Shown here in pieces: positions 8,958 to 18,594 of a DNA stretch of 56,872 nucleotides. The stretch covers positions 1-56,872 of the forward strand of contig NZ_JACEHH010000057.1 of assembly GCF_014154935.1 (NCBI RefSeq). The letters run 5' to 3'. This DNA is from Stieleria mannarensis. GTDB taxonomy: Bacteria; Planctomycetota; Planctomycetia; Pirellulales; Pirellulaceae. The notes below the pieces were generated by a model. That model had not been told where the DNA came from. It searched no databases and saw nothing but the letters and a program-made list of their open reading frames with translations. Position 1 is the first letter of the stretch, and every line of letters starts with the position of its first letter. Both the position numbers and the translations under genes were made by a program.

Positions 8958-10103
8958 CTAGCGTGTCGGCGCACCGTCGTGGTGAAAAACGGCGTCGTCG
9001 CTGTCGCGGGCCGGCGGTTTGCTGCACAGCCACGTGTTCCAGCCCAGGTAGGGCTTTACTTTGGTCGATTCGCCAGGTCCGGTGAACGAGGAATGCGATG
9101 GCAATTCACAGGCGGGGATTTCGTCTGCGAGCAAGATGACTTGCAGATCGAAATCGAATTCCATCCCGACATAGCTGCGGATGAATTGGCAGATCCGCAC
9201 CAACGATTGGCCGGTCGGCATCAGGCTTTCGAATTGTTGCCAGGTGACCGGTCCGATCTGAATGCGAAATTTTGAACTGGGGTCCCAAGTCCGGTCGCCC
9301 ATGATCGTGTCGACGCCCATTTGGCAATGGCCGTCCAAGCGTCCCAGTCGTGATCGCTCCGGCGTCGGCAGCACCAACCATTGTCCGAACAGGGACAGCA
9401 CTTTGGCGGGTAATTGCAAGTAGTCGGACACCATCTCGCGCAGCGACTCCGCCGTCGGCCGATCGACGAACTGGCCGCCGTAATAGACGCAGGCATCGTC
9501 GGAGGATTCCAATCGGTCCCGCACCTGTTTGGTCCCACGTCCGACGATCGACAGCAGGGCTTCGCGGATCAGGTCCGATTCGGGGCGCCGTTCATGAATC
9601 GCGTTTTCGAAACCCGCGGGCAAAAAGTATTTTTCCCACGCGCGGTAAAAGAACGACAACTGACGATGCGAAAAGATGTCAAAGAAGTCCCGCATCGCGG
9701 TGTCTTTGTTGTGCACCCGGTCGATCACCAGCTGGGTGTAATGATTCGGCAGCGCGCCGGCCGGACCGATCAGTCCCCAAAACGCGACTTGCATTTCCCA
9801 CGGTTGCTTCGTCGATTCGTCCGGCTCCTCGGCGTCGGATTGCCGGGGCTGCAGCGACACGATCTCACTGGGCGAAAACCCCAGCGACACGTCCGACCGG
9901 AACCGCACGGATTCCTCGGAAATGTTGCTGACCGTCCCCAGGCGGCCGCGGCGGGGATGCAGCCCCAGCGCCGAGTCGCGATCCATGTCCGACAGCGCAC
10001 CGGCCAGCAGCAACCGCACGGCCTGAAAGAAACTGAACTCATAGGGCTCGTCGACGAGCCGCTGGTTTACAGAAATGTCTGTCTTCCGGATCGCGCCGGC
10101 CAT
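8958..10103 (-). CDS. tssG: T6SS baseplate protein TssG (ImpH/VasB)
   Basis: A 381-residue TssG-family protein, one of the wedge subunits that with TssE, TssF and TssK form the T6SS baseplate. The N-terminus has the typical family opening (EPYEFSFFQAVRLL), followed by the conserved GLIGPAGALPNHYTQL segment around residue 130 and RAWEKYF near residue 185. Length matches the family. Its start overlaps the end of tssF by 37 bases, indicating translational coupling. Confidence 0.93.
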   Translation of the reverse strand: MAGAIRKTDISVNQRLVDEPYEFSFFQAVRLLLAGALSDMDRDSALGLHPRRGRLGTVSNISEESVRFRSDVSLGFSPSEIVSLQPRQSDAEEPDESTKQPWEMQVAFWGLIGPAGALPNHYTQLVIDRVHNKDTAMRDFFDIFSHRQLSFFYRAWEKYFLPAGFENAIHERRPESDLIREALLSIVGRGTKQVRDRLESSDDACVYYGGQFVDRPTAESLREMVSDYLQLPAKVLSLFGQWLVLPTPERSRLGRLDGHCQMGVDTIMGDRTWDPSSKFRIQIGPVTWQQFESLMPTGQSLVRICQFIRSYVGMEFDFDLQVILLADEIPACELPSHSSFTGPGESTKVKPYLGWNTWLCSKPPARDSDDAVFHHDGAPTR

Positions 10104-11908
10104 CGGGCAACCTCTTGTTCCCTCAGGCTACTTCGTAGCGAGGTGCGGGTGAATGAATTGATCGAAGCGTACAGGGCCATGAACCGCTCGAGCACCATGC
10201 CCAACAGGTACGCACCGCCGCTGCTCAAGCGTTCTTCGTCGATCACGATCTCCAGGTCCAAACCGCGACAGAGGGTTGATCCGCCGGACGGGTTTTGGCA
10301 TCGTGCCACACCGGGGCTGCACTTGACCGAGCGGATCGAATCGATGCGTTGTTGCGAGTCGCCTTTGCCGATGTAATCGTACAACCCCAGAATCTCTCGC
10401 AGAGCCGTGGCGCCTTCGTCGCCGTCAAACAGCGACACATGCCCGAGCGACAAATGGCTGATCATCCGCCAATAGGTGCCTTTTTCCAGCGGAGGACGCA
10501 ACGTGACACGGGGCTGCGTGACGCATTTGGGCGGTTCCAGCGGTCCACCATGGACCAGCTGCAATTTCGGACGGCCGCCGCCAAACTCCAATCGCTGCGG
10601 CAGGTTTCGGCTGGTGCAAAGTGCCCGCACGTCCAGCACGGTCCCGTCACTTTGATCGGGCTGGAAATCCAGATCGACCAGCGACAAATACACCTCGGTC
10701 GCCAGATCCTGGGCACCGCCGCTCTGCCCCGACCGCCGCCGATGCAGATGGTAAAATCCGCGTCGCAGCCGTTGTTCGCCGGCGTGCCGGACCGAATAAA
10801 ACGGGTGATAAACCTTTTCGTCGCGGTTGGAATCGATCGCCGTGACGCTGGTGATATTGTGGACTTCAAACGCGCGGGGCTGGCGGGCATCGGGGATCAC
10901 GCGATACTCCGGCGCCGCGTGCGTGACCCGAATCGGTTCACAGCGTTGTTCGAACAGGTTGACCATCGGCGTGCAACCGATCCGAATCGTTTCCGGTTCG
11001 ACAAACTGTTCCACCGCACCGACGTGACGTTTCATCAACACGTACAGGTGCAACGAGCCGCCGAAACCTTGAAGGTCTTCCTTTGAAATCCCGCGGATGT
11101 CGAAGAACATGAACTTCTCGGGCGCCGCAAAGTATTCCGACAACAAGCGGTACCCGTTGAACGTTCTCGGCTGTGGCGGAAAGATACATTCGTCGGCTTC
11201 GAACCCGATCGGGTGAATCGAATCGGTCGACAACCGAATCGGTTTGGGGTCGGTGGGCGAGCGGGCCAACAGGACTTCGATCGAATCGTTGTGAATCAAT
11301 TCGTAAAAGTCCATCGCGGCGTGAGAGATCCCGCGGATGAAAAATCGCAGCGAAGTTATCTCCATCGTTTCGAAGGCCACGGCCTCGCGAAAACTTTGCA
11401 ATTGCACGTACAAGACCGATTCGGCCTTGGGCAACAGTGGCGAAGGTGGGGACTGGAACGGTTGGCCTTTGTAGGCGGCGGTCGCCACTTTGTAGGGGAA
11501 CAGCGTGACCGGATACACCGTGCGGTACTGGCAGGCACCGTCTTCGGTCGACTCGGTTTCGACGCCTTCCCCGGCGGCAATCGTGTATCCGCCGACCAGT
11601 TCCGCCTGGCGGGGATCGAGCGCGAACTGCACCACCGCAGTCGACGGGATCGGCGACAGGTAATGCGGGTACAGCACGCCCAGCATCGCGTGCGTGATCT
11701 CGGGGAAATCGTCGTCCAGTTTCAGCCGCGTCCGCGCCGACAGCAGCGCGAACGATTCGATGATCCGCGAGACATGGGGATCTTCGCTCAGGTCATCGCC
11801 CAGCCGAAGTCGGGCGGCGATCTTGGGGTGCTCCTGCGCGAACTCGGAACCGAAGCGGCGCAGGTATTGGAGTTCCTGGTTGTAATAGGGCAGCAATCGA
11901 TCCGTCAT
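10067..11908 (-). CDS. tssF: T6SS baseplate protein TssF (ImpG/VasA)
   Basis: A 613-residue TssF-family protein. The opening LLPYYNQELQYLRRFGSEFA and the following PKIAARLRLG are the hallmark N-terminus of the family, and the length is as expected. TssF dimers with one TssG build the baseplate wedge around the VgrG spike. The gene starts within an ATGA overlap with tssE (11905-11908) and overlaps tssG at its other end, so the three baseplate genes are tightly coupled. Confidence 0.95.
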   Translation of the reverse strand: MTDRLLPYYNQELQYLRRFGSEFAQEHPKIAARLRLGDDLSEDPHVSRIIESFALLSARTRLKLDDDFPEITHAMLGVLYPHYLSPIPSTAVVQFALDPRQAELVGGYTIAAGEGVETESTEDGACQYRTVYPVTLFPYKVATAAYKGQPFQSPPSPLLPKAESVLYVQLQSFREAVAFETMEITSLRFFIRGISHAAMDFYELIHNDSIEVLLARSPTDPKPIRLSTDSIHPIGFEADECIFPPQPRTFNGYRLLSEYFAAPEKFMFFDIRGISKEDLQGFGGSLHLYVLMKRHVGAVEQFVEPETIRIGCTPMVNLFEQRCEPIRVTHAAPEYRVIPDARQPRAFEVHNITSVTAIDSNRDEKVYHPFYSVRHAGEQRLRRGFYHLHRRRSGQSGGAQDLATEVYLSLVDLDFQPDQSDGTVLDVRALCTSRNLPQRLEFGGGRPKLQLVHGGPLEPPKCVTQPRVTLRPPLEKGTYWRMISHLSLGHVSLFDGDEGATALREILGLYDYIGKGDSQQRIDSIRSVKCSPGVARCQNPSGGSTLCRGLDLEIVIDEERLSSGGAYLLGMVLERFMALYASINSFTRTSLRSSLREQEVARWPARSGRQTFL

Positions 11909-12399
11909 CGGCGCACTCCACGCACTAAAAAGTCCCCACTGGTCGCATCCAGTTTACTGTCATAAATCACCGGTTCGGGCGCGGGGTCGACTTTCAACAT
12001 CGCGTCGATTCGAAACCGCAGTGCCCGATCGGTCGGGTCGCTGGTGTCGGCCAGACGGACTTGAATGTTGATCAGACGCGGCTCGAACGTTTCGATCGAC
12101 CGCAGGATCATGCGGCGCAGCGTTTCTTGTTGTTCTCGCGATCCGGTATTGATGCCCACACAGTCGGGAATGCCATAGGCGAACAGCGAACGATCCAGTT
12201 CCTTCAGGTCATCGGACCAGCTGGTGGCGCGGCAGCGTGTGTTCAACAGCGCCTGCAGATCGCGGCCCACACTCTCCTTCATCTGTTGCAACACCTGCGT
12301 CCGATTCATCGGCGCTTCGGTCCGATTGTGGGGCTCCCAATCGATCAGCCGATCGAGCACGCTGGGGATCAGTGGGCGGTCATTGGGGACACGCGACAT
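11905..12399 (-). CDS. tssE: T6SS baseplate gp25-like protein TssE
   Basis: A 164-residue protein of the phage T4 gp25-like family, the baseplate component that initiates sheath polymerisation. The N-terminus contains the conserved SVLDRLIDWEP segment, the middle has LFAYGIPD, and the C-terminal half has the family signature IETFEPRLINIQV. The ATG follows the TAA of the impE gene with no gap (TAAATG), and the stop overlaps the tssF start by four bases. Confidence 0.93.
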   Translation of the reverse strand: MSRVPNDRPLIPSVLDRLIDWEPHNRTEAPMNRTQVLQQMKESVGRDLQALLNTRCRATSWSDDLKELDRSLFAYGIPDCVGINTGSREQQETLRRMILRSIETFEPRLINIQVRLADTSDPTDRALRFRIDAMLKVDPAPEPVIYDSKLDATSGDFLVRGVRR

Positions 12400-13206
12400 T
12401 TACTCACCACGCCGGATCGATTGCAGTTCCAACATCGGCATGTCTTGGTCACCGACCAGCAGCATTTTTTGGCCGCGTCCGCGTACGATTCCCTGCCCCG
12501 AATCGGCCCAATCGGTGCCGCGCCCGAGTTGCAAATTCGGGTCGGTCGAGCCGTCCTCTTCCGGTTCCAGATAGATTACCGGCAGATAGACTTCGCCGTC
12601 GGGTCCCGATTCGATCGACAGGGACGCTTGTCGCCAGAGCAGATCAAAGGGACGTTTGGGCGGATGGATTTCTAAATCCAGGATCTGATTCCAGTCGACC
12701 CAAAAGTACTTGCCGGTCGTCGTGTGGACTTCCAGCACCGGGGATAACAGGTCATCCAGATCGCGAATGTCGTCGACCTGATTGTCATTGACCTGGACCG
12801 GTTGGTTCAAGTTGGCCGTTTCGACCAGTGGCTGGAGTGCGGCGGCGGCACCGGGGACGTCGCCGGATCGGTACAGGGTCAACGCTTGCAAGTGAGCTTT
12901 CAGCTTATCCGATGGCTCGCCCAGGAATTCCGGCACACGGCCTTTGTAAAAGCATTCGCGCCGGGCCAGTTCGGCACGCACCAGTTGCCGCAACAAGGCC
13001 GCGCCGATCGCCGCTTGGGCGTCTTGGTTGGACACGGTGTCGAGCTGTTTGTCGGCGCGATCCAGGTTGCCGGCGATGCAGGACAATTCGGCCAGTTGAA
13101 ATCGCAGTCCCACGTCGGCCGGCTTGGATTTGACCATCGCCAGGGACGCGTCCACCGCCTCGCTCAGCCGTCCCGCTTCGTACAGCTCCATCGGAGTGGT
13201 TGCCAT
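12400..13206 (-). CDS. tagJ: T6SS accessory protein ImpE/TagJ
   Basis: A 268-residue ImpE-family (TagJ/SciE) protein. The N-terminal half has a TPR-like helical repeat (AGRLSEAVDASLAMVKSKP..., FQLAELSCIAGNLDRADKQL), and the C-terminal half has the conserved RPFDLLWRQASL and IYLEPEEDGS segments. In other T6SSs TagJ binds the sheath protein TssB and is thought to modulate ClpV-mediated recycling, which agrees with its place between the sheath and baseplate genes. A modest AGAGG ribosome site lies about 11 bases before the ATG. Confidence 0.88.
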   Translation of the reverse strand: MATTPMELYEAGRLSEAVDASLAMVKSKPADVGLRFQLAELSCIAGNLDRADKQLDTVSNQDAQAAIGAALLRQLVRAELARRECFYKGRVPEFLGEPSDKLKAHLQALTLYRSGDVPGAAAALQPLVETANLNQPVQVNDNQVDDIRDLDDLLSPVLEVHTTTGKYFWVDWNQILDLEIHPPKRPFDLLWRQASLSIESGPDGEVYLPVIYLEPEEDGSTDPNLQLGRGTDWADSGQGIVRGRGQKMLLVGDQDMPMLELQSIRRGE

Positions 13207-13295
13207 GGTTGAATGCCTCTGATTGACGGTGAACTAAAGTGAGGGAATTGGGTGTCGGAGATTAATCGGAGGCCGGCTGGACAGAGTCACTTTGA

Positions 13296-13360
13296 CGTAG
13301 CTACGCTCACCAGAGCGTGGAAAACCCCGGGGATCCACCTTCTGGCGAAGGTAGCTACGT
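13296..13360. repeat. Double-hairpin palindromic element (REP-like, CGTAGCTACG family)
   Basis: The element begins and ends with CGTAGCTACG and GTAGCTACG. It holds two small hairpins, ACGCTC-ACCA-GAGCGT and ACCTTC-TGGC-GAAGGT. A second copy, inverted as a whole, lies at 32423-32486 with almost the same arms but a different centre. It sits in the 200-base gap between impE and the second tssC and could affect mRNA stability within the operon. Confidence 0.85.
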
Positions 13361-13407
13361 TCGACCGGCGATTCACTATGTTTCTTGTGCAATGTGGCGC
13401 TATCCAG

Positions 13408-14988
13408 CTACGATCGTCCGATTCGTGTCTGCAGCCGCACACTGCCGACCATTTCATCGAGTTCGTAGTGCGGCGCCAATCGCATGATACAGTAAAACGA
13501 GCCCGGTTTGCCGGGGTCGGGCTGGACCGTGATGCTGGCTTCGCGAAGCGGTTTGCGACTTTTGACATCGGCGCTCGCTTCCCGGTCGGCGGTGACATAT
13601 TCGATGATCCAATCGTGCAGCAAACGTTGCAATTCTTCCGCGGTCGTGAACGATCCCATCTTGGTCCGCCCAATCACTTTGATGTAGTGGGCAAAGCGGG
13701 AGACCGTCAACATGTAGGGCAGCATCGCGCTGATTTTTGCATTGGTATTGGCGTCTGCGGTGTCATACTTCTTGGGACGCTGCAACGATTGTCCGCTGGC
13801 AAACACCGCCATCGGTGTGTCTTTGCAATCGCAGATCGGCAGCAGTCCCAAATCGCTGAGCTGCCGTTCCAGCGAATCGGTGACGGCGATTTCGGTCATC
13901 GGTCGCGGGATCACGCCGGGGGCGTCGGAGGGAAAACTGAGCGACGGTAAATCCGACACCAATCCGCCGCCTTCGAAATCTTGACGCAGCCCGCGGATGT
14001 CGGCCAGCCAACCGCTGGTCGCGAACGATCGCATCAAGACCGACGCGTAGGCGTATCCCGGATTGCCCCACAGATAGTTTTGGCCGCCGGGGCTGAAGAC
14101 GTCTTCACGGAAAACAAAACGATCCACGCGGCTGCCGTCGTCCTCGTACGGCCCGCGCATCAGGATCCGCGGCAACACCATCCCGATGAAACGGGCGTCC
14201 TCGTCGTCGCGGAGCGCATTCCATTTCAGGTAATCCGGCCGCGACAGGCGCGATTCGTGATCGCGGGTGACCTGCAGCTCGGTAAAACTTTCCAGATCCA
14301 ACAGCTCGGGACTGGCCGCCAGCAGCATCGGGCAAAACGAGCTGGCTGCGACACCGGAGAGTGCCCGCAGGATCGACAAGTCATCGGTCGGATGCTCAGC
14401 CGAAACCCGCGGATGGATGTCGTAGTCCCCGATCAAGACGCCGAAGGGTTCCCCACCCGGCATGCCCAGTTCTTCTTCGTAGACCTTTTTGAACAGCGCA
14501 CTCTGGTCAAATTCGACGTTGCGTTCAAAGTCCTTTTCCAGTTCCTTCCAGCGCGCCGACAGCACGCGAACTTTGATCATCGGATCGCTTTCGATATCCG
14601 CACGCCGGACCAAGAATGCCAGCCCACGCCAGGACGATTCCAGTCGCTGGAACTTGGGGTGGTGCAAGATCGCGTTGATCTGGTCGTTGAGTAACCGATC
14701 GATCTCGGCGATGTCGGCGGCCAAACGCGCGAGCACGGATTGCTTGTCCCGCAGCCGTGCATCGCGGCTCCAGTGTTTGCCGAACCAGCACTCGAGTGCG
14801 TCTTCGATACCGGTCGCGGCAAGGAAGTGATCCAGCGGATCGGTGGCGGATCGGTCGTGCGGCGAGAGCGACCCTGACGCTAGCGATTCCGCGCCCGACG
14901 CATCGCCTGCCAAGACCCGCTCCAGCAGCGACTCCGCGAGCACCTCGGCAGAGAACGATCCATCGGTGCGGAACTGGGCAGGCGACAT
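13408..14988 (-). CDS. Second T6SS TssC-family sheath protein (ImpD-like)
   Basis: A 526-residue TssC/ImpC/ImpD-family protein. It shares with the upstream tssC product the blocks LESSWRGLAFLVRRADIES, FGVLIGDYD, LRALSGVAASSFCPML and RFAHYIKVIGRTKMGSF. The N-terminal ~90 residues are divergent. I use the ATG at 14988 (MSPAQFRTDG), because the longer frame up to 15087 runs into repeat-like sequence; no strong ribosome site is visible. Several T6SS operons, for example Rhizobium imp with impC and impD, encode two TssC-like proteins. Whether this one joins the sheath or acts as a specialised cap or tail subunit cannot be told from sequence. Confidence 0.9.
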   Translation of the reverse strand: MSPAQFRTDGSFSAEVLAESLLERVLAGDASGAESLASGSLSPHDRSATDPLDHFLAATGIEDALECWFGKHWSRDARLRDKQSVLARLAADIAEIDRLLNDQINAILHHPKFQRLESSWRGLAFLVRRADIESDPMIKVRVLSARWKELEKDFERNVEFDQSALFKKVYEEELGMPGGEPFGVLIGDYDIHPRVSAEHPTDDLSILRALSGVAASSFCPMLLAASPELLDLESFTELQVTRDHESRLSRPDYLKWNALRDDEDARFIGMVLPRILMRGPYEDDGSRVDRFVFREDVFSPGGQNYLWGNPGYAYASVLMRSFATSGWLADIRGLRQDFEGGGLVSDLPSLSFPSDAPGVIPRPMTEIAVTDSLERQLSDLGLLPICDCKDTPMAVFASGQSLQRPKKYDTADANTNAKISAMLPYMLTVSRFAHYIKVIGRTKMGSFTTAEELQRLLHDWIIEYVTADREASADVKSRKPLREASITVQPDPGKPGSFYCIMRLAPHYELDEMVGSVRLQTRIGRS

Positions 14989-15134
14989 CGTGGCTTGCTC
15001 GTGGCAATGGTGGGTGGACGGCCTTCGAAGAACGCCTCTTGCGCCTCGCGGGTGCGACAGCCCTTTCGGGACGTCGCACGATTTCATTCATCGACTCGAA
15101 AAGGACGTCACAGCACGATCAGGCGTCGCGGGGA

Positions 15135-15170
15135 GTCCCGCGAGCGACGGCCCGGAAGGGCCGTCGTACG
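15135..15170. repeat. Palindromic repeat (CGACGGCC-GGCCGTCG family)
   Basis: A perfect 9-bp stem (CGACGGCCC / GGGCCGTCG) around a GGAA loop at 15145-15166, preceded by GTCCCGCGAG. An inverted copy with two or three changes lies at 53178-53211. It occupies the gap between the two tssC genes. Confidence 0.8.
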
Positions 15171-15173
15171 GGG

Positions 15174-16673
15174 TTAACCCAGCTTGGGAATACTGGCGAC
15201 CATTCGCATGCTGGTCGTCAGTTCTTCCATCTGCAACCAGGGTCTCATCCAGGCGACCGCGTTGTAGGAGCCCGGTTTGCCCGGGATTTCCTTGACCTCG
15301 ACTCTCGCTTCGGCCAACGGGTAACGTGCCCGCACGTCCGAGGGCGGATTGGGATCGCTGGTGACGTAATTGTGAATCCAACGGTCCAACCAGGCTTCGC
15401 AGTCGCTGGCTTCCATGAACGATCCGATCTTGTCTCGACCGAGGACCTTCAAGTAGTGCGAGAACCGGCTGGTCGCCATGATGTAGGGCAATCGAGCACT
15501 GATCGCGGCGTTGGCGGTCGCTTCGGGGCGATCGTACAACTTAGGCTTCTGGGTCGTTTGGGCGCCGAAGAAGACCGAGTAGTCGGTGTTCTTGAAGTGA
15601 CACAGGGGCAGGAAGCCGAGATCGCTGAGTTCTTTTTCGCGTCGGTCGGTGATCGCGATTTCGGTCGGGCACTTCAAGTCCATGTCGCCGTCATCGGCTT
15701 TGAAGATGTACGACGGCAAGCCTTCGACCTTGCCGCCGTTTTCGACGCCGCGGATCGTCGTGCAGAAACCGGTTTTGGCGAAGGCGTCGGTCAATTTCGC
15801 GCCCATGACATAGGCCGTGTTCATCCAGCAGAACTCGTTGTGCTGGACATGGATGGATTCACCCTTCTTGCCGACCGGCACTTCCTCGTACGCAAATTCG
15901 TCGATGGTTTTGGTGTTGGCACCGTAGGGCAGTCGGGCCAGTGTTCGCGGCATCGTCAACACGCAGAAGCGGCTGTCTTCGCTTTCGCGGAAGCTTTTCC
16001 ATTTGGTGTATTCGGCCGACTCGAAGATCCGCGCCAGATCGCGTGGCTTGGACAGCTCGGTCCACTCATCGAAGCCGAACAATTGCGGCGCGGTGGCGCT
16101 GATGAACGGACAGAACGCCGACGCGGCGACGCCGCTGATGTTGGTCAGCAGATCGACGTCTTCGGGGTGGTTGGTGAATTCGTAATCGCCGATCAAGGCG
16201 CCGTAGGGTGCGCCGCCGGGGGTGCCGAATTCGTCTTCGTAAAGTTTCTTGAACAGCTGGCTTTGGTCGAATTCAACGGCGCGGTCCATGTCCTTGAACA
16301 GTTCGCGTTTGCCGCAGTTGAGCACGCGGATTTTGAGCGATTCCCCGGTTTCGCTGTTCATCACCAAGTGGTGCAGTCCGCGCCAGGAGCCTTCCAGTTT
16401 TTGGAATTTTTCGTGGTGCATGATGGCGGCGAGCTGGGTGCTCATTTTGGCATCGATGCCGGCGATCGCGGCGTTGATCGATCGCATCACGTCCTTGTCA
16501 AACGTGACGGTCCCCTTCAGGGCTTCTTCGGTCAGCGTTTTGATCAGTTCTTCGGCGCGCGAACGCTCGGTTTTCTTGGTCGCCGCGATGGCGGTTTCCA
16601 ACAGACTGGCACTCTCTTCGGTTTCGGTCGTTGCCTGCTGTTCAGCTTGGCCTTCAGTTTCACCGGCACTCAT
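15174..16673 (-). CDS. tssC: T6SS contractile sheath large subunit TssC (VipB)
   Basis: A 499-residue TssC protein that forms the contractile sheath with TssB. Typical blocks are [54 protein letters not shown] and the C-terminal [18 protein letters not shown]. Length is normal for the family. A strong GAGGAG ribosome site lies 9 bases before the ATG. It lies 65 bases downstream of tssB, the usual B-C order. Confidence 0.96.
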   Translation of the reverse strand: MSAGETEGQAEQQATTETEESASLLETAIAATKKTERSRAEELIKTLTEEALKGTVTFDKDVMRSINAAIAGIDAKMSTQLAAIMHHEKFQKLEGSWRGLHHLVMNSETGESLKIRVLNCGKRELFKDMDRAVEFDQSQLFKKLYEDEFGTPGGAPYGALIGDYEFTNHPEDVDLLTNISGVAASAFCPFISATAPQLFGFDEWTELSKPRDLARIFESAEYTKWKSFRESEDSRFCVLTMPRTLARLPYGANTKTIDEFAYEEVPVGKKGESIHVQHNEFCWMNTAYVMGAKLTDAFAKTGFCTTIRGVENGGKVEGLPSYIFKADDGDMDLKCPTEIAITDRREKELSDLGFLPLCHFKNTDYSVFFGAQTTQKPKLYDRPEATANAAISARLPYIMATSRFSHYLKVLGRDKIGSFMEASDCEAWLDRWIHNYVTSDPNPPSDVRARYPLAEARVEVKEIPGKPGSYNAVAWMRPWLQMEELTTSMRMVASIPKLG

Positions 16674-16738
16674 GGCAAGTTGACTCCTCAGATCAGGGGA
16701 TGGATTCGGAATGGGTTGAACGACGATTGTGGCGGTTT

Positions 16739-17257
16739 CTATTCGGCCGCCGGCTCGTCGGCCTCGACGCCAAGCTCGCCGGAAAGCTGTTTCAATTGAT
16801 CGCTGTTTTTGAGGACTTGCTCCAGCACGTTTTCCAGATCGTCGCTGCGATCAATTTTGGTGGCCAAGTCGCGTAGCTTGTCGCGGGTCTCCATCAACTT
16901 CTTCAGCGGATCAACTTTGTCGACGATGTTCGCCGGTTCGAAATCGTCCATCGATTTGAAGTCCAGGTTGACCGACATTTCGCTGCCATCGCCGGCCAGC
17001 GTGTTTTCGACACGCATGTTCAATCCCGGTGTCATCCGTTGCAGCACGTCGTTGAAGTTGTCGCGGTCGATCTGGATGAACTTACGATCCTTCAGCGGCT
17101 TCAGCTTGGCCGTCGGGTCACCCGAAAAATCGCCCATCACGCCGACCACAAAGGGCAACTCTTTGACGACCTGTGCACCTTCGGTTTCCACCTCGTAGGT
17201 GATGTGAACACGAGGCTTGCGGACACGGTTCAACTTTTGTTGTTGGCTTTCGGCCAT
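16739..17257 (-). CDS. tssB: T6SS contractile sheath small subunit TssB (VipA)
   Basis: A 172-residue TssB protein. The N-terminus ([20 protein letters not shown]) and the [13 protein letters not shown] block are diagnostic, and a C-terminal helix rich in acidic residues follows. I start at the ATG at 17257 rather than the frame's first Met at 17311, because GGAG lies about 8 bases upstream and the family begins here. It forms the sheath heterodimer with the tssC product. Which of the two TssC paralogues it prefers is not evident. Confidence 0.95.
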   Translation of the reverse strand: MAESQQQKLNRVRKPRVHITYEVETEGAQVVKELPFVVGVMGDFSGDPTAKLKPLKDRKFIQIDRDNFNDVLQRMTPGLNMRVENTLAGDGSEMSVNLDFKSMDDFEPANIVDKVDPLKKLMETRDKLRDLATKIDRSDDLENVLEQVLKNSDQLKQLSGELGVEADEPAAE

Positions 17258-17388
17258 CTCATCATCTCCAGACGCGCGATTGGTGAGCTCGAGCACGAGC
17301 CCCGGTATCATTCGGTTTTAAGTCACCGGTCCCCCCCAGGCAAGCTTCCCCAGCCGACCGGGTGACAAGAAACCAGTGAAAAACGGTT

Positions 17389-18537
17389 TCAGTCCTCATC
17401 GTATTCATCGTCCTTGACCGGAATCCCCGTCCGCTCGGACAGGTTCCTAAGAACATCTGAGTCTTGGATTAATCTTTGCAACAAAGTGGGCAAGTCCATC
17501 CGTCCGAATTCGACGGTTTGTTGCAACATGTAACTGACCGGCGAATGCGGCTCGGTCTTGCGGAAGAACTCGCTGGCCTTCATCAACATCCGAAACGCAT
17601 CCTCGCGATTGTTGACCTGGGCCTGAGCCAAGTCGACTTGCGGTGCGGCATTGGGGGCCAACCCTGTTGCCGACGTCTCCGCGTCGCCTTCGCCGCCGGC
17701 ATCGGAATCGCCGGACAACAGGTTTCGCGTCAGGTTTGAAAACGCCTGCTGAATCGATTCCAACGTGCGGCGGATTTGGCTGCTCGGCGGCGTGTGGTCC
17801 TCTTCGTCACCTTCGACGCGGCACTTGTCTTCCAGCGTCGCCGTCATTTCCTTGAACGCCGCGATCGCCTCGGCGATGTCTTCCTCTTGTTGCCGCAATT
17901 GGTCCAGGTCGATCTGGCGGACCGCGTTGTCGAAGTCCGATTCGGTGACTTCGCCGCCACCGCCGCCGGTGGTCGCTTCGCGATAGGCGGCAAAGGTCAG
18001 CGCGCCGAATCCGGGCAGCAGCGGGATTTCCTCCAGCGGCGCGATCAAGGTCCCCGCCCCCTCCAGTCCGTTCAGGCTGGTGATCTGGGAAACGGTGTCC
18101 AGATACCCGTCCTCTTCATCGTGCGGCGGGTAAATCCCCTCCCAATACGATTCGCAAATCTGGTTGACCAATCGAAACCCGTCTCGCGCGCCGGCGTAGC
18201 CGTTGCGTCGCGTGTTGGCTTCGATCAACCACGAGGCGACCCACAGGTCCTTGGAATGGTTGGCGATGATGTCGATGCATTGGTCCAGCACCACTCGCCA
18301 ATCCGGCGCACTGGGGACCTCGACCCCCTGGCCTTGTTCCTGCAACGCCGCCAGTTCGTCTTCGTCGTACATCGCGAATTCGCGAATCTTGCGTTCTGCA
18401 TTGACCGCTTCGGCCCGGGCGTCCTTGGCGCGCTGAAACCGCTCGAAATCCCTGCGACGCAAGTGCTGGCCGCTGGGCGAATCATCTGAAATCGGGGCGA
18501 TCAGCTGATCAAAATCGAGTGTCGGTTCGGATGCCAT
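17389..18537 (-). CDS. tssA: T6SS assembly/cap protein TssA (ImpA N-terminal family)
   Basis: A 382-residue protein with the ImpA N-terminal domain (about residues 5-140: FDQLIAPISDDSPSGQHLRR, then the conserved SKDLWVASWLIEA and YWEGIYPPHDEEDGY). A variable linker rich in Gly, Glu and Ala follows (~275-300). The C-terminal part has the VNNREDAFRMLMKASEFFRKTEPHSP block, found in TssA proteins that cap and prime sheath elongation. It lies between the sigma factor and tssB. No clear ribosome site precedes the ATG. Confidence 0.93.
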   Translation of the reverse strand: MASEPTLDFDQLIAPISDDSPSGQHLRRRDFERFQRAKDARAEAVNAERKIREFAMYDEDELAALQEQGQGVEVPSAPDWRVVLDQCIDIIANHSKDLWVASWLIEANTRRNGYAGARDGFRLVNQICESYWEGIYPPHDEEDGYLDTVSQITSLNGLEGAGTLIAPLEEIPLLPGFGALTFAAYREATTGGGGGEVTESDFDNAVRQIDLDQLRQQEEDIAEAIAAFKEMTATLEDKCRVEGDEEDHTPPSSQIRRTLESIQQAFSNLTRNLLSGDSDAGGEGDAETSATGLAPNAAPQVDLAQAQVNNREDAFRMLMKASEFFRKTEPHSPVSYMLQQTVEFGRMDLPTLLQRLIQDSDVLRNLSERTGIPVKDDEYDED

Positions 18538-18594
18538 GATGAACTTTCGATGCCGTAACGGTGAGGGTTTCTACTCGGTTAGCGGAGAACACAG

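Noticed and set aside
14757..16799. 680-codon plus-strand open frame opposite tssC
   Set aside because: It is the antisense shadow of tssC and its neighbour, Gly/Phe/Val/Arg-rich with no family signal, while the opposite strand encodes clear TssC proteins.
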